Of a DNA stretch of 64,000 bases, positions 57,257 through 64,000 are shown piece after piece. The translations under genes were made by a program, and so were the position numbers. The stretch comes from Symsagittifera roscoffensis. Lineage: Eukaryota; Xenacoelomorpha; Acoela; Convolutidae. Numbering within the stretch: position 1 is the first letter of the stretch; every line of letters starts with the position of its first letter. The notes below the pieces were generated by a model. It was not told where the DNA came from. It searched no databases and saw only the letters and a program-made list of their open reading frames with translations. The DNA is taken from contig NC_087065.1 of NCBI RefSeq assembly GCF_963678635.1, positions 26,867,254 through 26,931,253 on the forward strand, written 5' to 3'.

Positions 57257-58192
57257 GATTGTCCTTCTCCAGAACGCGAATCAGTTCAGACTCGTAAAAT
57301 TTTCCCTCAATCGGTTCTCTGTTAGAATCAATCAAATTGTATGTTGGGGGATTTCGTGTTGGTATGTCAAAAACTTCAAACACTTCATCGGTGAACGATT
57401 GTTTGTAACCCTTGCGAAAACGTATGTCTACTTTGGCAAGTCTAACATAATCACCAACATAAAGCTTTGGACGTCGAACTAACTTCAAAGACTGTTCTGC
57501 TCTTAATGAAATCAAGCGAGGAACATCTTTTTTAGTTACTTTATTTGGTGCAAGATTTGTGACACGATTTGTTCTCGAATTAATTGCATTGACAAAATCT
57601 TGCAATTTGTCAATGTATGAGTAAGTCCATTTATCCTCCAAGTACTTATAAATAAGATTTTTCAAGGAACGGATATTTCTCTCAGCGAATGCGGACTTTT
57701 TCTCGCTCTCTGTGCTATATGTGTTTATGCCTTTCTTTTTACATAATGCTTCGAAGGACCCTTTAAATTCTGTGCCCTTGTCCACCCATACTTTTTCCGG
57801 TTGTTTTGTCGTTATCATTAGTTTGAACGCTTCTGCTGTTGTAGTAGCATACTTTGATTTCAAGGGTTGCACTCTGAGATAGCGGGACATGCAGTCAACT
57901 GCAACAAGCTGATACTTAACATCATGGTTGTACTGGGCAAGTTTATCAACAAAGGCCAGATCTAATGACCAGATTTCGTCGATATCGTAAACTATGACCT
58001 TGAGTCGCGGCGTTTTTCGGATCACAGTTCGATATTTCGTGTAAGCAGGTTCAGTATGAAGGAAATGTTTAACTTTCTTTCGCGACAAATTGCTTGCTTT
58101 TATCAAGTTGTTCACACTACCAAATAACGCGGGACCTTTGTCACTGTATTTAGTTTTCAACAATTTTTCTTCAATCTTGGTAATTTTCCCAT
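57249..58192 (-). CDS. Retroviral-type integrase (Polinton INT), start broken or non-AUG
   Basis: Open from 58213 to 57249 (304 residues from a TTG at 58163) but with no AUG before the first catalytic residue. The order is an N-terminal helical zone (FGSVNNLIKASNLSRKKV), catalytic core Asp68 in WSLDLAF, Asp128 in VWVDKGTEF and Glu161 in AFAERNIRSLK, then a chromodomain/SH3-like C-terminus (YVGDYVRLAKVDIRFRKGY). It would insert the element into host DNA. An AUG at 58192 leads into this frame only if one base is added at the A run 58164-58168 (minus strand). The N-terminus overlaps the upstream gene by 22 bases. Alternatives are a non-AUG start or a spliced leader. Confidence 0.85.
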
Positions 58193-59031
58193 TGTTTCGT
58201 TTGCGCCTTCGTCTTTTCTAACGTTGGAGAATCTGAATCGTTATGGGGCGTTCCGTATGAGTCAGAGCCTTCTTCTGACTCTTTTTCACGTTTTTGGTTT
58301 TGGGTTTTTCTATTACCGCTGAGACTTTTTCGTTTGTGTTTTTTACTTCTCTTAAGGTTTGCACTACTTTTTTCCTGCCAAGTGGGCGACGTTGAGCGGG
58401 TTCTTGAGAGTCCGGGTTCTCGTTTCTCTTGAGCGTTAATAGGCGCTGACTGAACCGCGTGTTTGGCATTTCGATTTATTACCAGGTTTTCATTCAAGTT
58501 GAGAGCAGTTAAAATGTTAATGAACGCCGGATTGTGTAATTTTTTCGTTGGTTGTTGTATGTCGTATAAAAATATTGTAGCTTTAAGTCCTGTTGGTACT
58601 TTATCTACATATATCACCTCATTGTCACGGTTTATGGTTACTCTTTCTGAATTTTCTATGATTTCAAGTACGGTTTTTGCTCTAACAAATTTTTTGTCTT
58701 CTAAAACTTGTAACTGTGCTAAAATGCTTTCGGTCTGTCTATTGTGTTTCTCTTCTAGTATTTCGTCTTTAACACGTTCGACCGGTACTTCTTCATCGTC
58801 CGTTAACAGTTTAAGCTGTTCTTGTTGGGGCTCAACATTATCCGTAAATGTTTCCTTCGTTGCAGTAGTCTTACTAGTTTGTGGAAGTAATTGGGGTCTA
58901 AGCCGGTTAAGATAGGACAGTTGAGCATTTTTATGTTTAATGTTATTATCATGAAGAACACGTGCAGCATGTGGCTGCTCTTTAACATATAAGTGTTTCG
59001 GAATTAGAATGAATTCTTCAGCAGTCATCAT
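58171..59031 (-). CDS. Conserved Polinton protein of unknown function, 286 residues
   Basis: Starts at the double ATG 59031/59028 (a TTG-initiated extension to 59073 is possible). Opens MMTAEEFILIPKHLYVKEQP, a type of opening I recognise from uncharacterised Polinton ORFs. The middle has an acidic stretch (LTDDEEVPVERVKDEILEE) and a folded-looking segment (TVLEIIENSERVTINRDN through TGLKATIFLYDI). The C-terminal third is Ser/Lys/Arg-rich and probably disordered. Stop TGA at 58171-58173, inside the integrase leader. Function unknown; a virion core or accessory role is only inferred from position. Confidence 0.6.
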   Translation of the reverse strand: MMTAEEFILIPKHLYVKEQPHAARVLHDNNIKHKNAQLSYLNRLRPQLLPQTSKTTATKETFTDNVEPQQEQLKLLTDDEEVPVERVKDEILEEKHNRQTESILAQLQVLEDKKFVRAKTVLEIIENSERVTINRDNEVIYVDKVPTGLKATIFLYDIQQPTKKLHNPAFINILTALNLNENLVINRNAKHAVQSAPINAQEKREPGLSRTRSTSPTWQEKSSANLKRSKKHKRKSLSGNRKTQNQKREKESEEGSDSYGTPHNDSDSPTLEKTKAQTKQWENYQD

Positions 59032-59069
59032 TAAGTTGTGAGGTACTTGTAACAAAAATAAAGTATTTG

Positions 59070-59336
59070 TCAAACTAAATGGAAGCCTTCTTTACTTAAA
59101 ATAATCGCACGTTTTTTGACAGCACTGGTTTTTGGAGTTATTAAGTATTTGTATGCTGTCTCGAATCGTTCGATGTTTGCGATTTTAACGGGTACGTTTC
59201 CATTGACTACATTGAGCAAACATTCACAAATAAGTGTTATGATCTCACGATTTGAAGTTTTTCTAATTAATCTTCTTAGCTGGTCAGGTTTCAGTTGTAC
59301 CATATGCCGCAGAATAGATAAGTTTTTCTTTTTCAT
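59070..59336 (-). CDS. Small conserved basic Polinton protein, 88 residues
   Basis: ATG 59336, TGA 59070-59072. Basic at both ends with a central ICECLLNVVNGNVPVK motif that recurs in small ORFs of Polintons between the ATPase and the capsid genes. It overlaps the end of the ATPase gene by 53 bases in another frame. All-helical by appearance, no TM segment. Function not known. Confidence 0.7.
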   Translation of the reverse strand: MKKKNLSILRHMVQLKPDQLRRLIRKTSNREIITLICECLLNVVNGNVPVKIANIERFETAYKYLITPKTSAVKKRAIILSKEGFHLV

Positions 59337-59985
59337 TTGTGATTGGAGTAGTTTCTGCTTCAGATAAGGGTAAATAAAAAACTGTTGGCCCAGGTGGTGT
59401 GATATTTGAACAATATCTCAAACAATCTGATGTACGGGGGTCCAAGTCGATTAGAAGATGTCCAAAAGAGTCTCTGGTAGCTAATTCGTAACAGTTTCTC
59501 AAAAATTTTGATACATTCAATTGTCTTCCTAGTAGATCTAGTTGCTGAACGTCGCGAGGCGATTTGAACAGAATGATGTGTGAAGTGTTCAAATCAATCG
59601 TACGCGACCATCGACTTTGTTGAAACAAGTTATGCTTAACATATATTACATCTATCCCTCTATGTCTACCCGCTGTCGCTAACCTAACAAATTCCTTGTC
59701 ATTATAGATGTCTTCACATGAATCATCGAAAACTAGAAGAACATTTTCTAATTTTCTCACAGATTCGAATCCGTCGAATTTCTTGAACTCCACATTCACT
59801 TCGCGAGAAGACACTTTTTCTGAGAATGCAGGTTGCATCTCTTTGTAAAGATATAGAACGGTTCCAAATTTAGGGTAAAAAGTATTTCCCATCAGAAGTT
59901 TCAAAATTAACTCAGTTTTCCCGGATCCTGAAGGTCCCACTATCGCCATAAAAATTCTTGTCGAAGTATCAATCACTTTATTCAT
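59284..59985 (-). CDS. FtsK/HerA-type DNA packaging ATPase
   Basis: 233 residues from ATG 59985. Walker A GPSGSGKT at residues 17-24 and Walker B VLLVFDD at 82-88, followed by RHRGIDVIYVKHNLFQ (the post-Walker-B segment of A32-like ATPases) and LNTSHIILFKSPRD. Size and motif order are those of Polinton/adintovirus packaging ATPases, which move DNA into the capsid. The ATG overlaps the stop of the upstream TM protein as ATGA (59982-59985). An in-frame TTG extension upstream is less likely because it would overlap that gene more. Confidence 0.9.
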   Translation of the reverse strand: MNKVIDTSTRIFMAIVGPSGSGKTELILKLLMGNTFYPKFGTVLYLYKEMQPAFSEKVSSREVNVEFKKFDGFESVRKLENVLLVFDDSCEDIYNDKEFVRLATAGRHRGIDVIYVKHNLFQQSRWSRTIDLNTSHIILFKSPRDVQQLDLLGRQLNVSKFLRNCYELATRDSFGHLLIDLDPRTSDCLRYCSNITPPGPTVFYLPLSEAETTPITNEKEKLIYSAAYGTTET

Positions 59986-60218
59986 ATTCTTGGGTTTGGT
60001 AGTACGTAACCAACCAAGCCTGATAAAATCGAGAACCAAACTGACGTTTCTTCGCAACTTAATTTAGTGAAAGAAAGTTTGAGAATGCAGAAAGTTAGTA
60101 AAATTAGAATTACTACCATTTGCGCAACAAAAACTACTTCAGACCTTGGCAAAGTTACATTGTTACAAAACTTCCATGATTTTTTTTCACTGTTTGTCTC
60201 GTTATAAACTATAAACAA
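59982..60218 (-). CDS. Small two-TM Polinton protein, start unclear
   Basis: Open for 78 residues from a TTG at 60218; no AUG before the first hydrophobic segment. TM1 is about residues 28-50 (VVFVAQMVVILILLTFCILK), TM2 about 60-75 (VWFSILSGLVGYVLPNP). The CEE..W..LLSG..GY.LP end is one I know from small membrane ORFs of Polintons. A short AUG ORF in another frame (60273-60202, MSEATTAVDEPDATLV...) lies just upstream and could be its N-terminus if one base is wrong near 60205-60220, or after splicing at AACAG|A. It ends in ATGA with the ATPase start, suggesting coupled expression. Confidence 0.6.
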   Translation of the reverse strand: MFIVYNETNSEKKSWKFCNNVTLPRSEVVFVAQMVVILILLTFCILKLSFTKLSCEETSVWFSILSGLVGYVLPNPRI

Positions 60219-60345
60219 ACTCTGTTACTAATGTTGCGTCAGGTTCATCTACTGCTGTTGTTGCTTCTGACATTTGAGAAACTATTTGTTCTACAGACTG
60301 TGTTAGACTTTTTCTCTCTGTGAATGAAGCTTGTAAAAATTTAAA

Positions 60346-60600
60346 TTACTTTTGAGAACAGTAAAAAATTTCATAACGTGTGAAATCTCTATCATTTATG
60401 TCATGCATTTCTAAAACAAAGTTTGCTGGGATATTTGCAGTTTTTTTGTAGTACATTATTTTCTTCACAGTATCCTCTTTCACAATCGTCTTAATCTCAT
60501 CTGGCAATTCACTGCTGTTTAGATCCATCTGAACTCCTGGCTGACGTTTGGGTACTAAGACTAGTTCGGGAAGATATACTCCTCGCTTGCTGGCTAACAT
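60346..60600 (-). CDS. Unknown 84-residue ORF in the Polinton
   Basis: ATG 60600, stop TAA 60346-60348. MLASKRGVYLPELVLVPKRQ, then a Lys-rich segment (VKEDTVKKIMYYKKTAN). It overlaps the end of the PC4-like ORF (60509-60850) by 92 bases in another frame; one of the two may be mis-framed or they may be one gene with a frame break. No family recognised. Confidence 0.4.
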   Translation of the reverse strand: MLASKRGVYLPELVLVPKRQPGVQMDLNSSELPDEIKTIVKEDTVKKIMYYKKTANIPANFVLEMHDINDRDFTRYEIFYCSQK

Positions 60601-60850
60601 TTCTGATAAACTTGAATCTCTGGAAGTATACAAATTGATCAATAACTGGAAAAAACCTCTTCAACGTAGACAACTCTTCTTCGGAAATTATTATTTGCTC
60701 CTTCCTCTGAACAATTTGGCCACTACAATCAATACGCTCTATTCTCGTTAATGAAATTTTAATATCACCCTCTGGAGTCATCCACGCACAAAGCATTGAA
60801 TTTGGTGATAGGTATGTCTCCACTTTCGCTGATCTCTCGCTGTTGTTCAT
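60509..60850 (-). CDS. Possible second PC4-like protein, 113 residues
   Basis: ATG 60850. Residues 28-70 (GDIKISLTRIERIDCSG, then IIISEEELSTLKRFF) show the strand-strand-helix pattern of PC4-like ssDNA-binding domains, weaker than in the ORF at 52913. The tail is Ser/Thr/Gln-rich (SSRTSLSTQTSARSSDG). The first 86 bases overlap the exonuclease-like ORF and the last 92 the next ORF. The assignment rests on pattern only. Confidence 0.45.
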   Translation of the reverse strand: MNNSERSAKVETYLSPNSMLCAWMTPEGDIKISLTRIERIDCSGQIVQRKEQIIISEEELSTLKRFFPVIDQFVYFQRFKFIRNVSQQARSISSRTSLSTQTSARSSDGSKQQ

Positions 60851-61334
60851 TTTTCAACCAATCATAAAAAACCTTGGTTTTCTTCAGGGCACAATGATTC
60901 CTGGAGTTGTAATGTGGAATATGTTTATTGCAACTTGGATAATTTTTAAAATATAAGTTTTCAACCCGAGGACAGCCCAAATCATCTAGGTTTTCAATCT
61001 TTCGGTCCAAGTACTTGGCCAAAAATTCTGTCTTTTCTTTTCCTTTAGCGTAAAAAACGGCACCGGGATTTCTCAGCACAAAACTCTGAAGTATTTGATT
61101 CAAGTTTATGTAAAGATAATCACCGTTTTCCCAATGGAGACCGTGTAAATAATTTGTTAACCAGTTGTAAGCTTTTTGTTCAAGCTTTGGTAGTATATTG
61201 AAATTCACTGGAGGTAGGAAAATGAGTCGATCGCTGTAGTCTGAAGTTGTTATTGCTAATTCTTTAACCACAAAGGCGTTTTTCTTGTAACGAAAGCCTT
61301 CCACGTCAAGCACAACTGATCTCTCGCCTACCAT
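60765..61334 (-). CDS. Exonuclease/RNase H-like-fold protein, 189 residues
   Basis: ATG 61334. Begins with VVLDVEGFRYKKNAFVVKEL, where Asp-x-Glu after a strand resembles motif I of DEDD exonucleases. It continues with PGAVFYAKGKEKTEFLAKYL, NLDDLGCPRVENL and a Cys/His region (YPSCNKHIPHYNSRNHCALK). Similar proteins are widespread as uncharacterised ORFs in arthropod and other invertebrate genomes. A nuclease role is inferred from the first motif and the strand/helix order; not every catalytic acid can be assigned. It starts six bases after the stop of the next gene upstream. Confidence 0.5.
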   Translation of the reverse strand: MVGERSVVLDVEGFRYKKNAFVVKELAITTSDYSDRLIFLPPVNFNILPKLEQKAYNWLTNYLHGLHWENGDYLYINLNQILQSFVLRNPGAVFYAKGKEKTEFLAKYLDRKIENLDDLGCPRVENLYFKNYPSCNKHIPHYNSRNHCALKKTKVFYDWLKNEQQREISESGDIPITKFNALCVDDSRG

Positions 61335-61339
61335 TCTAG

Positions 61340-61762
61340 TTAATGAAAAACTTCTGGTTTTTTCAACTTAATGAAAAGGCAGAACGCTATTCCACTCAAA
61401 TGTCCCAATAAGCTGTTGTTACAGTTCCAGGGCAACATGTAACAGTACGTGGGACCCTGTTGATAAAATTCGTGTATAAATCCGGCCGCATCGTGCAAAA
61501 TAGCGTGCAATCGTAAAATTTTGGAATTTTTCAAGTATTTGTCCAAGGAAGAGTTATCAATACCAATCAAGCCACCATAAGGTCTCAACTTAATTAAAAT
61601 GTCGTAGTTAAGGTTATCAGAACTAACAAAAAACAGAGAACATGCAGCTAGAAAATAGTTGCGTCGGTTAGAATTATCAGGATAAGTTTGTTTCAAAGAC
61701 GTATAAATTTCGTGAATTATTTTCAAATCAATAGGAGTTACTCTGCTTTTTTGCAATTTCAT
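61340..61762 (-). CDS. Unknown 140-residue Polinton ORF
   Basis: ATG 61762. No TM or signal peptide. The middle has LRLHAILHDAAGFIHEFYQQ and GPTYCYMLPW, a His/Tyr/Cys-rich patch that looks folded. It overlaps the preceding ORF by 35 bases (61728-61762). Family not recognised; kept because its frame is open and it fits the tight minus-strand gene run. Confidence 0.5.
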   Translation of the reverse strand: MKLQKSRVTPIDLKIIHEIYTSLKQTYPDNSNRRNYFLAACSLFFVSSDNLNYDILIKLRPYGGLIGIDNSSLDKYLKNSKILRLHAILHDAAGFIHEFYQQGPTYCYMLPWNCNNSLLGHLSGIAFCLFIKLKKPEVFH

Positions 61763-62297
61763 TATTTATTTTTTCCAACACCTCTCCAACCTGCTGAATT
61801 TCAAGCCAGTGGAAATAAAAGTGACCTTGCAAATACCATTTAGTCTCATTAAGATAACGGTGGTAAATAATTAAATAAACCACCGGAAGTTTTTTGTATT
61901 TTGATAGCTTGTTGAAACATAGACGGATTTTTCTCTCCAAGTCTTTATCAACCCTTTTTGAGGTAAAATCAAACGAATAGTCGAATACGTTTTCATAATC
62001 AGCAAAATTCAAATCGCTCACAGTACCATACTGTTGTTTTGTAGAAATGCACCAAGAGATTTGTTGAAGCTCACTCAAATAAAATTGTTCTTTGAATATT
62101 AACTCGTATTCTTTCTTTGAAATTTCCTTTGCCCTTTCGAGGAAGACGACGTAGCGTTCATTACTAAATTTGAAAAATGAGTTTTTTTCTGCGGTTGAAA
62201 ACACTCTTAATTGTAAATGTTCATTATCAATATCTTCAGTACACCAAGTTCCCTCTAATTTCATTTTTCTTATTTCAAAATTTGTCAAATTTATCAT
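61728..62297 (-). CDS. Unknown 189-residue Polinton ORF, first of the late run
   Basis: ATG 62297; a second ATG 11 codons on gives MKLEGTWCTEDI. Rich in aromatic and charged residues (FSNERYVVFLERAKEISKKEYEL; WYLQGHFYFHWLEIQQV). No domain recognised. It is the gene closest to the right terminal repeat; a TATA-like word on its strand lies about 150 bases upstream at 62446-62453. Confidence 0.5.
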   Translation of the reverse strand: MINLTNFEIRKMKLEGTWCTEDIDNEHLQLRVFSTAEKNSFFKFSNERYVVFLERAKEISKKEYELIFKEQFYLSELQQISWCISTKQQYGTVSDLNFADYENVFDYSFDFTSKRVDKDLERKIRLCFNKLSKYKKLPVVYLIIYHRYLNETKWYLQGHFYFHWLEIQQVGEVLEKINNEIAKKQSNSY

Positions 62298-62445
62298 TTG
62301 GTATATTTTGCCCAGAAACGGCCGCCGCCTTTTGAGAGTAATTTCAATTTACTGCCTTTTCACCATAAAATTTAGGTCAAGTTAAGGAATTAGTTTACTG
62401 CTGCCAACAGTTAAGCTACGCTGCCAAATTGGCCGGCGCATTTTT

Positions 62446-62453
62446 ATTATATA
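62446..62453 (-). promoter_or_regulatory. TATA-like box before the minus-strand gene run
   Basis: TATATAAT on the minus strand in GGTATATAATAAAAATG, 149 bases before the ATG at 62297. Placement fits a core promoter for the first gene; AT-rich context makes chance occurrence likely. Confidence 0.3.
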
Positions 62454-62597
62454 CCATAAAAGTCAATTCCCCGTTCACTAACAAATTTCAACTAGGTCGA
62501 AAGTTCATTTGCCCGAAACAAATATAACAATTAATATGATTCATATAAATAACCAGGACCAATAATTAGGACCCCAAAATTTGGAATTAGAAAGAAT

Positions 62598-62821
62598 TTT
62601 GTATCGTGTCCCTTGTTGTTAAGTTAAACTTAGCAAGATCCTAAGTAGGGGGTCTTCTGCTTTTTGGGTGGAAAATTTCTTTCGTTTACAAAATCCTAGG
62701 ATGAGGGTCCTCCAAAAAATTAAGGACCCCTTTCCTAGGATTTTGCTTTACGTGAGGACCCCCCCCCCCCCTTAGGAAGGACCCCCCCCCCTTAGGATCC
62801 GGGACACGATACAATACTACT
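62598..62821 (-). repeat. Right terminal inverted repeat of the Polinton
   Basis: Reverse complement of 44529-44748, with the same fold-back organisation: TTGTATCGTGTCCC at its inner edge and GGGACACGATACAATACT at its outer edge, and TCCTAGGA twice inside. C runs at 62759-62770 and 62781-62790 vary in length between the ends. Confidence 0.88.
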
Positions 62822-64000
62822 TACATCTAAGATTTTACACATGAATTAAACTTAGAATTTGTGATAAGATGGTGATGTACATGATAATTCTGTCACCTAT
62901 AGAAAAAAAACGAAAACGGTTAATGAGATATATATGAGGAGTTTACTAGGGGTATATAATATATGAAAATTAAGAGGGGTATGATATTCAAATCAAATAG
63001 ACATGATATCGTAGAGGATATGAGATATCGGCAAACGAAAGCTATGAGGAGTAAATGATTTTCAAATCAAATAGACATGATATCGTAGAGGGTATGAGAT
63101 ATTGACCAAGATTGAGAAGAGAGTTAGCAGCGGAATAGTAGAGTTGTTTCTCAGGTAGGATCAGATTTCCCGAACTCCCAGAGAGCCAGAACAGAGATTG
63201 CTTTGCGTGAATTAGATCGCGGACCCTTGAATTGCGTTGATACTTTCTTATATATCTCTCTATATTTTTTATAACTTCTTTTTAAACTTCTTTTTTGTAG
63301 GTGTTGTAGAATTTTTTTCAGCTCGAAGGGTTTCTGCTAAGGTAATTTCGACTTTGTTACCGCTTGGTGAATTTTTGTTTGAGGCTAAATTTTTATTCTG
63401 TTATCTTGGCACCTTTTTAGTTTTAAAACTAACCTTATTCAATTTCAAAAATCTGTATTTTTTTCGACTGTCGTTTCGCCTATTTGCTCAATTTTTAGAT
63501 CTTGCCAGCTATTTTTCCCTATGGTACCTTGTAACGAATCGACCCATCTATTAGAAAAGAATTTGACAGTTACGCATACTCGGATTTTGTACCTTGTAAC
63601 AAATTGGTTCCCCTAAGTTTAATTGGTTATAAATTGCATTCATAACATTCAGCACTTCGCCCTGATATACGAGCAGACTTGTTCTACTCTGTACCAGCTT
63701 TGTCGGACCGATCGATCTAGAGTTTCTATTAAATGTCTGAAGTTCAACTGTAAGTATTGGTATAATTACTAAAAAGTATCCATGGCTCAAAGGTATATTT
63801 TTTGTGTTAAGAGAGAGTTCAGTTTCACAAGGCAGATATCATTGATGCTTCAGAAATTGGATTTTGGCAGAAGTTGCTTGGATAAGTGACTAACTCGAAA
63901 AGCAAGGCTGAAATTTTTTTTTAAAAAACACAGAGGCAAGTCATTCAATTAAAAAATCTCTTACTATGTTATCATTTCATGTATACTGGAGGTAGTTGCG
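62822..64000. other. Right flank, short tandem repeat, no firm gene
   Basis: A unit with TTCAAATCAAATAGACATG and ATATCGTAGAGG.TATGAGATAT occurs twice (about 62982-63030 and 63057-63105). TACCTTGTAAC.AAT occurs at 63521 and 63590. A minus-strand ORF at 63551-63790 (tail VYQGEVLNVMNAIYNQLNLG) is unrecognised and may be transposon debris. The T-rich plus ORF at 63237 is rejected. Confidence 0.4.

Larger units (their letters stand above)
44529..62821. mobile_element. Polinton/Maverick (polintovirus-like) element, about 18.3 kb
   Basis: Inverted termini of about 220 bases begin AGTAGTATTG and end CAATACTACT, the AG..CT ends usual for Polintons. Between them lie protein-primed PolB, retroviral-type integrase, adenain-like protease, packaging ATPase, major capsid, penton-like and pVI/pX-like proteins, and small conserved ORFs. 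Only CTTA is shared next to both ends (44526 and 62820), so a six-base target duplication is not clear. Most genes look intact. Three reading frames need one-base corrections or unusual expression: PolB C-terminus, integrase start and the two-TM protein start. Confidence 0.93.

Noticed and set aside
63237-63554. 105-residue ORF rich in Phe, Leu and Tyr
   Set aside because: Arises from T-rich DNA, has no domain and no supporting context.

Overview
The window is nuclear DNA of an animal, most likely an invertebrate. It holds intron-split genes with GT-AG junctions, two conserved metazoan genes (a FARP-type RhoGEF and a MEC-8/couch potato/RBPMS-type RNA-binding protein), a BEL/Pao retrotransposon, a Ty3/gypsy remnant and a Polinton/Maverick. 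Non-coding DNA is AT-rich with long A/T runs. I cannot place the species more finely. Two 200-base N runs (16308-16507 and 43539-43738) are assembly gaps.

Layout. 437-1870 (+) carries the last three exons of a FARP homologue. 4579-16235 is a tandem duplication of a unit of about 5.8 kb. Each copy holds one three-exon gene on the minus strand for a secreted C-type lectin-like protein of 198 residues, plus copies of a G/C-rich interspersed repeat and a tRNA-like fragment. 16930-31078 (+) is a two-RRM gene in 11 recognised exons, one of them only 15 bases. Its 9.2 kb intron holds a decayed gypsy element in antisense and a better-than-average-complexity non-coding block.

33935 to at least 43538 (+) is a BEL/Pao element: LTR, a tRNA-Lys-like primer site, repeat-rich leader, an extra unknown ORF, gag, then pol (protease, RT, RNase H, integrase), and an LTR that runs into a gap. 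The LTRs look identical over the readable 440 bases, so the insertion is young. Even so, pol has an in-frame TAG before its zinc knuckle and a one-base frame break in the integrase.

44529-62821 is a nearly complete Polinton (18.3 kb) with terminal inverted repeats of about 220 bases. Its genes, mostly on the minus strand, are protein-primed DNA polymerase B (spliced), adenain-like protease, double jelly-roll major capsid protein, a pVI/pX-like basic protein, penton-like minor capsid protein, retroviral-type integrase, two small conserved proteins, a packaging ATPase, a two-TM protein and four or five further accessory ORFs. Together these amount to a virus-like replication, integration, packaging and capsid set. 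Inside it lies the oddest structure of the window: a 3.7 kb segment (50412-54108) bounded by 119-base inverted repeats. It carries two plus-strand genes, one PC4-like ssDNA-binding and one with an HUH-like His-Tyr-His motif, and one minus-strand unknown.

Three frame breaks (BEL integrase, PolB C-terminus, Polinton integrase start) each fall in a run of exactly five A, each consistent with one missing A. This points to homopolymer under-calling in the assembly or to parallel decay.
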